In this document: positions 1-5,479 of the stretch, in pieces
Layout of the letters: every line of letters begins with the position of its first letter
Position numbering within the stretch: the stretch's first letter is position 1
Assembly: GCA_026984895.1 (NCBI GenBank)
Contig: JALSRF010000436.1
Location: 1 to 7,906, forward strand
DNA from: Paracoccaceae bacterium
Lineage (GTDB): Bacteria > Pseudomonadota > Alphaproteobacteria > Rhodobacterales > Rhodobacteraceae
Direction: 5' to 3'
Length of the DNA: 7,906 bases
Made by a program: the position numbers and the translations under genes
The notes under the pieces: model-generated
Database searches by the model: none
Seen by the model: the letters and a program-made list of their open reading frames with translations, nothing else
Told to the model about the DNA's origin: nothing

Positions 1-1843
1 GATAGATCAGCGGTTCGGGCATGTGTTCGTTCATTTCGCCGTTCCAGGCCGCCAGCAGCTTGAGCGCGCGCTGCCGCCGCCGCTCGGGGGTGCCTTCGGG
101 CGCGGCATCGCCGGTGAACCACAGGTCGCGCCCCACCAGCGGCAGCAGCGAACGCGCGGTGAAGCTGATCGTGTCCAGCTGGGCCTCGACGAAACTTTCC
201 CGGGTGTGCACCTCGCGGTTCTGCATCAGCTTGCGCCAGCGCTGGATGCGCTGCGAATCGCCCCAGTTGTAGGACAGGTTCAACGGGAACGGGCGTTCGA
301 TGATCTTGTTGTTGGTATTGCCCAGAATCCCCCCGACGGGCGAAATGAAGGCGGGGTTGGTGGCATAGTTCAGCGTTCCGTGCCAGCGGTTGGCTTCGAT
401 CCAGCCGGGAACCGGCAGCCGCCCCTTGCCCTGGTTCAGGTCGGAACGATCGGGCACGCGTCCGATGGTCTTCATGGCGATGTCGGTGCGGTCGGCGACC
501 ACCAGGTTCTGCGCCGGGGCCACGAAATAGGCGCCGGCGGAAATCGCCTGCCTGACGGTTTTCGCGCGCATGATCCGCTGCAGGTAGATCATCGAGGTGT
601 CGTGTCGATCCAGCCCGCTCCAGGCCAGCGCGGCCAGGTGGCCGGGCGGGGTGATGCTGCCCACGTCAAAGGCCTCGGGCGGCAGGATCGGGCCGTTTTC
701 GGACCATTTCAGCGTGATGGTTACCGGCTGTTCGCCCTTGATGCGGATGATCGTTTCGCGCGTTTTCAGCGGCCGGTAGCCCTGCGGGGTCAGCACTTCG
801 TCCGGGTTGTCGGGGTTCTGCTTTTCGATGAAGATGTCCTGGTCGTCCGCATAGGCCGAGGTCAGCCCCCACCCCAGCGCATCCGAGCGCCCGACAATGA
901 CCGCCGGTATCCCCGGCACGGTGGCGCCGATCACCCCGCCCGAGGCCAGTTCAAGGCGTGCCAGATACCACAACGCCGGCGCGCTCAGCGTCACATGCGG
1001 GTCGTTTGCCAGCAGGGTCGAACCGGTGGCCGAGCGCGACGGCGCCGCCGCCCAGGCATTGGAGGCGCCGGCCAGGCCGCGCCCGGGCAGGGGCCAGAAC
1101 GCGGGCAGTTCGCGCGGCGCGGCGGCCGCGTATTTCGGCTGTCGGGCAAACAGCGCGGAAAACTCCGGCAACTCGGCGATGCCGCCGCCGGGGACCTCGG
1201 GCAGGATGTCGCGCACCCGTTCGGGCGGCAGCAGAAGCGAGGTGCGCGCCAGCAGAACGTCGTTCGCGCCCTGAGAGGTCATCTCCAGCGCCAGCAGCTT
1301 CAGCACGGCAATGGAATCTGCCGGCTGCCATGGGGCGATCTCGTTGGAAAAGACGAAGAATTCCGGTGCCCCGCGCCCGAGCGCCTGGTCATTCACCGTC
1401 TTCAGCCAGGCGTTGACCCCGGCCGAATAGGCCTCGAGCGCGGCCCGGGTCGGCTGATCCAGCGCGCTGACCGAGGCAACCGCGGCCCCGTAGATGTCAA
1501 GCCGGCGCATCAGCGAATCGGTCCCGAGCGCCTGCCGGCCGAACATCTCGGACAGGCGCCCCTGTGCGGTTCGTCGCGCCAGCATCATCTGCCACAGCCG
1601 GTCCTGGGCATGAACGAACCCCAGCCCGAAGAACACGTCGCGCTCGTTGGCGGCAAAGACATGCGGCACGTCGGCGTTGTCGCGCACGATCTCGACATCC
1701 CCCTGCAGCCCGTCCAGCCGGTAGCTGGCGTTGTAATCGGGCAGCGAGCGCGACGCCATCCAGTACAGGATGGCCAGCCCCAGGATCGTCAGCGCCACCA
1801 GCCCGGTGAAGATGCGCAAAAGCCAGCGAAAGACGGTGATCAT
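1..1843 (-). CDS. Penicillin acylase family protein (Ntn hydrolase), 3' end beyond the window
   Basis: The reverse strand is open from the ATG at 1843 to the window edge, giving 614 residues; relatives run to about 800, so the C-terminus is missing. Residues 1-30 form one hydrophobic segment behind a short basic start, a signal anchor or uncleaved signal peptide, so the enzyme should act in the periplasm. The N-domain has the family's VHAQDRLWQM stretch (77-86). The nucleophile is Ser261 in GASNAWA, where autocatalytic cleavage should free the beta chain with Ser261 at its N-terminus. NDPH at 280-283 and GNTNNK at 508-513 match the conserved beta-chain motifs, the latter holding the oxyanion-hole Asn. 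The visible end (LLAAWNGEM near residue 600) is also typical. The family hydrolyses amide bonds of penicillins, N-acyl homoserine lactones or other acylated amines, and the substrate cannot be read from sequence. The ribosome site is weak. The gene is divergent from the dehydrogenase at 1930. Confidence 0.94.
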   Translation of the reverse strand, partial: MITVFRWLLRIFTGLVALTILGLAILYWMASRSLPDYNASYRLDGLQGDVEIVRDNADVPHVFAANERDVFFGLGFVHAQDRLWQMMLARRTAQGRLSEMFGRQALGTDSLMRRLDIYGAAVASVSALDQPTRAALEAYSAGVNAWLKTVNDQALGRGAPEFFVFSNEIAPWQPADSIAVLKLLALEMTSQGANDVLLARTSLLLPPERVRDILPEVPGGGIAELPEFSALFARQPKYAAAAPRELPAFWPLPGRGLAGASNAWAAAPSRSATGSTLLANDPHVTLSAPALWYLARLELASGGVIGATVPGIPAVIVGRSDALGWGLTSAYADDQDIFIEKQNPDNPDEVLTPQGYRPLKTRETIIRIKGEQPVTITLKWSENGPILPPEAFDVGSITPPGHLAALAWSGLDRHDTSMIYLQRIMRAKTVRQAISAGAYFVAPAQNLVVADRTDIAMKTIGRVPDRSDLNQGKGRLPVPGWIEANRWHGTLNYATNPAFISPVGGILGNTNNKIIERPFPLNLSYNWGDSQRIQRWRKLMQNREVHTRESFVEAQLDTISFTARSLLPLVGRDLWFTGDAAPEGTPERRRQRALKLLAAWNGEMNEHMPEPLIY

Positions 1844-1866
1844 GGATGCCTGCGGGGTGTCAGCGG

Positions 1867-1905
1867 TTGACCGGGGGATGCGAGTCTCTATCAAGGCTGT
1901 ATAGA
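1867..1905 (+). promoter_or_regulatory. Possible promoter/operator in the acylase-dehydrogenase divergent gap
   Basis: The 86-base gap (1844-1929) must hold both divergent promoters. TATAGA at 1900-1905 resembles a -10 box for the plus-strand gene. TTGACC at 1867-1872 looks like a -35 box but lies 27 bases upstream, too far for a standard sigma-70 pair. TCTAT (1887-1891) and ATAGA (1901-1905) form a 5-base inverted repeat with a 9-base spacer, which could be an operator for a regulator shared by the two genes. All of this is weak. Confidence 0.25.
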
Positions 1906-1929
1906 ACATGTCGCTAACGGAGAGAAGTC

Positions 1930-2805
1930 ATGGCAGGCGTTGCATTTCTGGGGCTCGGGGTCATGGGCTATCCGATGGCCGGTCACCTCGTGCGGGCCGG
2001 CCACGAGGTGACGGTATACAACCGCACCGCCGAAAAGGCCGAACGATGGGTGGCCGAACACGGCGGCCGGCTGGCCGCGACCCCGCGCGAGGCCGCCCGG
2101 GGGGCGGCGTTCGTGATGGCCTGCGTGGGCAACGACGACGACCTGCGCGACGTGTGCCTCGGCCCCGAGGGCGCCTTTGCCGGCATGGCGCGCGGCAGCA
2201 TCTTCGTCGATCATACCACGGTGTCCGCGGCAGTGACGCGCGCGCTTTGCGCCAGCGCCGGGGAGGCCGGGATCGCCTTCGTGGACGCGCCGGTTTCCGG
2301 CGGGCAGGCGGGCGCCGAAAACGGGCAGCTTGTGGTGATGTGCGGCGGCGAAGAAGCCGCCTTCGAGCGCGCCGCGCAGATCGTCGCCGCCTACGCCAGG
2401 ACCTGCCGCCGGCTCGGGCAAAGCGGCGCCGGGCAACTCTCCAAGATGGTCAACCAGATCGCCATTGCCGGTCTGCTGCAGGGCCTGTCCGAAGCGCTCC
2501 ACTTCGCCGAAAAGGCCGGGCTTGACGGCCGCGCCGTGATCGAGGTGATCGGCGGCGGCGCGGCCGGAAGCTGGCAGATGACGAACCGCTACGAAACCAT
2601 GCTGGACGGCAGGTTCGACCACGGTTTCGCGGTGGACTGGATGCGCAAGGACCTGGGCATCTGCCTGGCGGCAGCCGAAGAAACCGGCGCCAGCCTGCCG
2701 GTCACCGCGCTGGTGGACCAGTTCTACAAGGACGTGCAGAACATGGGCGGCGGGCGCTGGGACACGTCCAGCCTGATCGAACGGTTGCGCGCGCTCGCGC
2801 GCTGA
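1930..2805 (+). CDS. NAD(P)-dependent beta-hydroxyacid dehydrogenase (3-hydroxyisobutyrate dehydrogenase family)
   Basis: The protein has 291 residues, the usual length for the family. The N-terminal Rossmann fold has the dinucleotide motif GLGVMG (8-13). The second strand ends in VYNRT (29-33); Arg32 where NAD-dependent members carry an acid suggests NADP(H). The substrate motif DAPVSGG (119-125), the catalytic lysine in SKMVNQ (Lys172, with Asn175) and the late RKDL (Lys240) are all present, so the enzyme looks intact. The family reversibly oxidises short beta-hydroxy acids such as 3-hydroxyisobutyrate, or reduces glyoxylate, tartronate semialdehyde or succinic semialdehyde; the sequence does not settle which. 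The start is supported by GGAGAG at 1919-1924, 5 bases before the ATG. It is a cytoplasmic single-gene unit, divergent from the acylase and ending at the hairpin element at 2845-2881. Confidence 0.93.
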   Translation: MAGVAFLGLGVMGYPMAGHLVRAGHEVTVYNRTAEKAERWVAEHGGRLAATPREAARGAAFVMACVGNDDDLRDVCLGPEGAFAGMARGSIFVDHTTVSAAVTRALCASAGEAGIAFVDAPVSGGQAGAENGQLVVMCGGEEAAFERAAQIVAAYARTCRRLGQSGAGQLSKMVNQIAIAGLLQGLSEALHFAEKAGLDGRAVIEVIGGGAAGSWQMTNRYETMLDGRFDHGFAVDWMRKDLGICLAAAEETGASLPVTALVDQFYKDVQNMGGGRWDTSSLIERLRALAR

Positions 2806-2820
2806 TCGCCCCTTCTTCTG

Positions 2821-2881
2821 TCCGCAAATATCCTCGGGGGTGAACGGGCGCGCCGCGCCCGGAGGGGGCAGAAAGCCCCCT
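2821..2881. repeat. Double-hairpin intergenic element typical of Rhodobacterales gene ends
   Basis: The gap between the convergent dehydrogenase and cupin genes reads as a lead sequence (GCAAATATCCTCGGGGG, 2824-2840) followed by two perfect hairpins. The first has arms CGGGCGC (2845-2851) and GCGCCCG (2855-2861). The second has arms AGGGGGC (2863-2869) and GCCCCCT (2875-2881). From memory, an AAATAT/CTCC-GGGGG lead followed by a GGGGGC-loop-GCCCCC hairpin recurs many times after genes in Rhodobacterales genomes. That recollection is unverified here; the hairpins themselves are seen directly. Confidence 0.6.
2863..2881. terminator. Likely bidirectional terminator hairpin between convergent genes
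   Basis: A perfect 7-base stem (AGGGGGC/GCCCCCT) with the A-rich loop AGAAA lies 58 bases after the dehydrogenase stop and 8 bases past the cupin stop on the other strand. No T-run follows on either strand, so it is not a classical intrinsic terminator. Position and symmetry suit transcription ending or 3'-end stabilisation in both directions. Confidence 0.5.
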
Positions 2882-2888
2882 GGCGCGC

Positions 2889-3311
2889 TCAGCGAATGTC
2901 GAACGCCGGCGGGGCCAGCTCGAACCCGTCAAAGCGGAACCCCGGCGATACCGTGCAGCCCGCCAGCGTCCAGTCGCCCTGCGTGCGGGCCGCCTGCCAG
3001 TGATGCGCGGGCACGATCAGTTGCGGCAACTGGCCGCGCCCGATTTCCGGCCCCAGCAGGTGATCGGTGCGCGGCCCCGAATCATCCGGCGCCACCGACA
3101 GCACGATCGGCGCGCCGGCATAATGGTGCCAGATCTCGGTGGCATCGACCCGGTGCCAGTGGCTGGCCTCGCCTTCCTTCAGCAGAAAATAGATGCAGCT
3201 TCCCGCCGGGCGCTCTCCGGGGGCGGCCTCGGCCAGCCATGTCTGGCGATAGTGCCCGCCCTCGGGATGCGGGGCCAGTCCCAGCGCCGCAATCAGATCG
3301 TCCCCGGTCAT
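2889..3311 (-). CDS. Cupin domain-containing protein (DUF985/Cupin_5 type)
   Basis: The protein has 140 residues with the hallmark order of this family: HPEGGHYRQTW (15-25), then SCIYFLLKEGE (38-48), HWHRVDATEIWHHY (51-64), the QLIVPAHHWQAA stretch (97-108) and CTVSPGFRFDGFEL (119-132). The fold is a single small beta-barrel. His51, His53, Glu59 and His103/His104 are plausible metal or ligand contacts, but the family has no agreed reaction that I know of. The frame stays open upstream to an ATG at 3383. I chose the ATG at 3311 because GGTGGGGGG just upstream can act as a ribosome site and because family members begin close to this motif. The extra 24 residues of the longer reading would be translated from the heptamer repeat. 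The gene converges on the dehydrogenase and is divergent from the nitroreductase-fold gene. Confidence 0.9.
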   Translation of the reverse strand: MTGDDLIAALGLAPHPEGGHYRQTWLAEAAPGERPAGSCIYFLLKEGEASHWHRVDATEIWHHYAGAPIVLSVAPDDSGPRTDHLLGPEIGRGQLPQLIVPAHHWQAARTQGDWTLAGCTVSPGFRFDGFELAPPAFDIR

Positions 3312-3334
3312 ATGCCCCCCACCTGTTTCGCGCG

Positions 3335-3383
3335 CCTGCACCCTGCACCTTGCGCCCTGCGCCCTGCGCCTTGCGCCTTGCAT
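3335..3383. repeat. Seven tandem heptamers (CYTGCRY) just upstream of the cupin gene
   Basis: Seven consecutive 7-base units are visible: CCTGCAC, CCTGCAC, CTTGCGC, CCTGCGC, CCTGCGC, CTTGCGC, CTTGCAT. They differ only at positions 2, 6 and 7. The array begins 24 bases upstream of the cupin ATG and must lie in its leader or promoter. The period is not a multiple of three. The last unit contains an upstream ATG (3383) that is currently in frame with the cupin gene. Confidence 0.85.
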
Positions 3384-3465
3384 GCGCCGCCCGTCCGGTC
3401 ATTGCCATGGCGCCAGCCGCCCGGGCAATCATGCGCTGGCGGGCAGGTGCAATGCAAGTGCCCGC

Positions 3466-3493
3466 TTGCAAGCGCCGCGCTCGGGGCTAGACT
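3466..3493 (+). promoter_or_regulatory. Likely sigma-70 promoter for the nitroreductase-fold gene, with an overlapping palindrome
   Basis: TTGCAA (3466-3471) and TAGACT (3488-3493), separated by 16 bases, resemble the GC-rich housekeeping promoters of Rhodobacterales, where GGGGCTAGACT is a familiar -10 context. The -35 box sits inside the perfect palindrome GCTTGCAAGC (3464-3473). It also overlaps the right arm of an inverted repeat, TGCAAG (3453-3458) with CTTGCA (3465-3470), so a repressor could bind here. Transcription would start near 3500, leaving a leader of about 150 bases. Confidence 0.5.
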
Positions 3494-3521
3494 GGCCCCC
3501 GGGGGGCATGCCCGGAGGGCC
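3494..3521. other. Strong GC hairpin directly after the -10 box, in an otherwise featureless leader
   Basis: Bases 3494-3503 pair with 3511-3521 as 10 G-C pairs, with one bulged A (3516) and a 7-base loop (3504-3510). The start of the stem touches the presumed -10 box, so a transcript starting near 3500 would lack most of the 5' arm. It could matter as DNA structure or as an end point for transcripts from elsewhere. The rest of the leader, 3522-3629, is GC-rich and I see no gene or RNA motif in it. Confidence 0.4.
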
Positions 3522-3647
3522 AGGCCGGGGCGCCCGCGCCGCTTCCCGGCCGCGTCGCGCGCGTGTCCGGTGCGGGCAGGAAAACCGAGGTCGCGCAGAA
3601 GCGCCAGCAGCCGGAAAGAGCGTCAGGAAATGTTTTCAAGGGACCAC

Positions 3648-4409
3648 ATGCAATACCGGGCGCTCGATCTGCCCGATCGTTTCCGGATGAGCGATGACGA
3701 AATGCTGGCCGCCGCGCAGGCCTTCCACGACAAGATGAAGCGGCGCCACTCGGTGCGCGCGTTCAGCGACCGCCCGGTGCCGCGCGAAGTGATCGAGGCC
3801 TGCATCCGCGCCGCCGGCACCGCACCCTCGGGCGCCAATCATCAACCCTGGTATTTCGTGGCCATATCCGATGCCCGGACCAAACATCGCATCCGCCTGG
3901 CCGCGGAAAGGGAGGAAGAGCGTTTCTACGACGGCGGCGCCGGAGAGGAATGGCTCAGGGCGCTCGAGCCGATCGGAACCGGCCGCGAAAAGCCGCATCT
4001 CGACGTGGCCCCCTGGCTGATCGTGGTCTTTGCCCAGCGGTGGGGGGCTTTCGACGACGGCACCCGTTTCAAGAACTACTACGTGCCCGAAAGCACCGGC
4101 ATCGCCACCGGCATGCTGCTGACGGCGCTGCATCACGCGGGGCTTGTCTCGCTGACCCACACGCCGAACCCGATGCGCTTTCTGAACGATCTGCTTGGCC
4201 GCCCGGCCTCGGAAAAACCGCTGATGATCGTGGCAACCGGACACCCGGCCGCCGATGCCACGGTGCCGGCGGCGGCCAAGCTGAAAAAGCCGCTGGAACA
4301 GATCCTGACGGTCGTGGAAGCAGACACGAACAGCCCCAAGGGAAAGGACACGCCCCCGGAAAAGGACACACCCCCGCAAAACGGGCGCGGGCCGGACGCG
4401 GGGCCTTGA
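3648..4409 (+). CDS. Nitroreductase-fold flavoprotein, iodotyrosine deiodinase (IYD)-like
   Basis: The protein has 253 residues from the ATG at 3648, which follows AAGGGA by 4 bases; an ATG at 3630 would add six residues and cannot be excluded. The FMN-binding pattern RRHSVRAFS (32-40) and APSGANHQPW (59-68) identifies the nitroreductase fold. The whole length resembles iodotyrosine deiodinase more than the NfsA/NfsB type. Shared stretches include NYYxxES (143-149), GMLLTALHHAGLVSLTHTP (155-173), LLGRPASEK (182-190) and GHPAADATVP (198-207). The lid residues that hold the halotyrosine in mammalian IYD (Glu, Tyr four later, Lys 21 after that) are matched by Glu90, Tyr94 and Lys115, and Trp102 also aligns. 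The inferred role is FMN-dependent reductive dehalogenation or reduction of a tyrosine-like phenol, cytoplasmic because no membrane anchor is seen. A charged, proline-rich tail of about 30 residues follows the normal family end. Confidence 0.92.
   Translation: MQYRALDLPDRFRMSDDEMLAAAQAFHDKMKRRHSVRAFSDRPVPREVIEACIRAAGTAPSGANHQPWYFVAISDARTKHRIRLAAEREEERFYDGGAGEEWLRALEPIGTGREKPHLDVAPWLIVVFAQRWGAFDDGTRFKNYYVPESTGIATGMLLTALHHAGLVSLTHTPNPMRFLNDLLGRPASEKPLMIVATGHPAADATVPAAAKLKKPLEQILTVVEADTNSPKGKDTPPEKDTPPQNGRGPDAGP
4342..4376 (+). repeat. 18-base in-frame direct repeat in the nitroreductase tail
   Basis: GAAAGGACACGCCCCCG (4342-4358) recurs as AAAAGGACACACCCCCG (4360-4376) with an 18-base period and two mismatches. 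It encodes the doubled hexapeptide KDTPPE/KDTPPQ in the disordered C-terminal tail. The period divides by three, so the frame is kept. Confidence 0.8.
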
Positions 4410-4417
4410 ACCGGGCG

Positions 4418-4440
4418 GGCGGGCGGATGACCGGCCCGCC
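4418..4440. terminator. Possible terminator hairpin between convergent genes
   Basis: GGCGGGCGG (4418-4426) pairs with CC (4431-4432) and GCCCGCC (4434-4440), with a bulged G at 4433 and the loop ATGA. It starts 8 bases after the nitroreductase-fold stop and lies 50 bases beyond the stop of the convergent membrane-protein gene. There is no T-run, so function is inferred from position and symmetry. Confidence 0.4.
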
Positions 4441-4490
4441 TGCGCGCCCCGGGCGAAACAGCAAGGCCGGTGCGATCGGGCCGACAGGCT

Positions 4491-5477
4491 CTATCGCCCC
4501 GCATGGTTGGCGCGCAGCAATGCGTAAAACCAGTAGAGCGACGAAACCAGCACCGCCGGCGTGGCCACCAGCACGTTGGTTTCCCATTCCAGGCGCGCGG
4601 CCTTGAAAACGGCGTAGGTGGCAATGGCCATGACCGGGATCAACAGGGCATACCGGTAATTTCCCTTCGCGATGCGCCAGGAGAAAACCGTGTCAAGCCA
4701 GGGCTGCGCAGGCACCCTGGCGCCGGCGCCAAGCGAGGCCAGAGACACCAGCAGCAAGAGCGGCAGGATCAGGGACAAGGGAAACAGCGGGTCCAGAAAG
4801 GCGGCCGCATACAGGCCCAGCGGCACGCCGAGAAACAGCGCGAACTCCAGGCGAGGCGGGCGCGCGGGGCAGGGCGGAAAGCGATCCAGCAGCATGTGCC
4901 CGCCCAGGAAAAGAGCCCAGCCCGACAGGAACTGCAGCGCAAAGGCGCCGGTCGGCTGCCAGTCATAGGAAGCCACGCCGCCCCCGGGGCTTTCGACAAC
5001 GTTCCACAGATAGGCGTTCCAGATCCCCAGGGCGGTGCCCAGGGCGCCGTTGAGCACAAGCGCCGCGCGCGCCGATGCGCCGGCCATGATCCGCCGATAC
5101 AGGTAATAGCCGACCGATACGCTGAACAGCGCGTGCCAGCCAAGGCTGGTCCAGGCGATGGAAAACGGCAGGTTCAGGTAAAGCACCGGCACAAGCGTGC
5201 CCTCGACCAGAAAGCCGAAGATGCCCGCGGCCACGAAGAAGCCGGAAAAGGCGCGCACCTGAAACAGGCGCAGCGTCAGAACAAAGGTGTAGCCGAACCA
5301 GCCATAGGCCAGGATCAGCCCGACCTGTCCGACATCGCCCGTCAGCCGGTAGAACCAGAACTCGGAACAGGCGCTGAAGATGGCGCCGGTGGCCCCCAGC
5401 AGCACAAGCCTCTGCCAGAGCCCGCTTGCCCGCGCCCGTACCCGCGCCCGTACCCGTGCCGCCCGCCCAGGCCCCAT
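4491..5477 (-). CDS. Unrecognised multi-pass membrane protein downstream of enolase
   Basis: The protein has 328 residues. I do not recognise the family. Hydrophobic segments suggest about ten membrane spans near residues 22-42, 50-70, 78-98, 105-128, 137-160, 174-196, 210-228, 231-249, 275-292 and 301-322. The N-terminus carries a basic repeat (RVRARVRARAS, 8-18) that should stay in the cytoplasm. The protein is rich in Trp and Tyr (for example EFWFYRL 39-45, GNYRYALL 272-279, SSLYWFYALL 312-321). Polar residues within spans include Glu39, Glu92, His115 and Asn154, but no catalytic motif is evident. The ATG lies only 2 bases after the eno stop (TGA GC ATG) with no clear Shine-Dalgarno sequence, so translation probably depends on ribosomes leaving eno. 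Stable coupling to a glycolytic gene is of interest but does not itself prove a shared role. The long spans, typical codon use and absence of breaks support a real gene. Confidence 0.85.
   Translation of the reverse strand: MGPGRAARVRARVRARASGLWQRLVLLGATGAIFSACSEFWFYRLTGDVGQVGLILAYGWFGYTFVLTLRLFQVRAFSGFFVAAGIFGFLVEGTLVPVLYLNLPFSIAWTSLGWHALFSVSVGYYLYRRIMAGASARAALVLNGALGTALGIWNAYLWNVVESPGGGVASYDWQPTGAFALQFLSGWALFLGGHMLLDRFPPCPARPPRLEFALFLGVPLGLYAAAFLDPLFPLSLILPLLLLVSLASLGAGARVPAQPWLDTVFSWRIAKGNYRYALLIPVMAIATYAVFKAARLEWETNVLVATPAVLVSSLYWFYALLRANHAGR
5431..5460. repeat. 12-base tandem repeat at the 5' end of the membrane-protein gene
   Basis: CGCGCCCGTACC occurs twice in perfect tandem (5431-5442, 5443-5454), with a degenerate third start at 5455-5460. 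On the coding strand it gives the repeated tetrapeptide VRAR near residues 9-16, adding positive charge before the first membrane span. The 12-base period keeps the frame. Confidence 0.85.
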
Positions 5478-5479
5478 GC

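Noticed and set aside
23..1870. 615-residue open frame on the plus strand
   Set aside because: It lies opposite the penicillin acylase gene, whose reverse-strand translation shows complete family motifs. The plus-strand product is Arg/Gln/Gly-rich with no family resemblance, a typical shadow in GC-rich DNA.
1891..2622. 243-residue minus-strand frame opposite the dehydrogenase
   Set aside because: The plus strand encodes an intact dehydrogenase with Rossmann and catalytic motifs and a good ribosome site. The opposite frame is a shadow without recognisable motifs.
3000..3647. N-terminal extension of the nitroreductase-fold frame up to an ATG at 3000
   Set aside because: The extension runs through the opposite-strand cupin gene, the heptamer array and the presumed promoter, and translates to low-complexity Arg/Ala/Pro sequence. 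Family similarity begins only after 3648.
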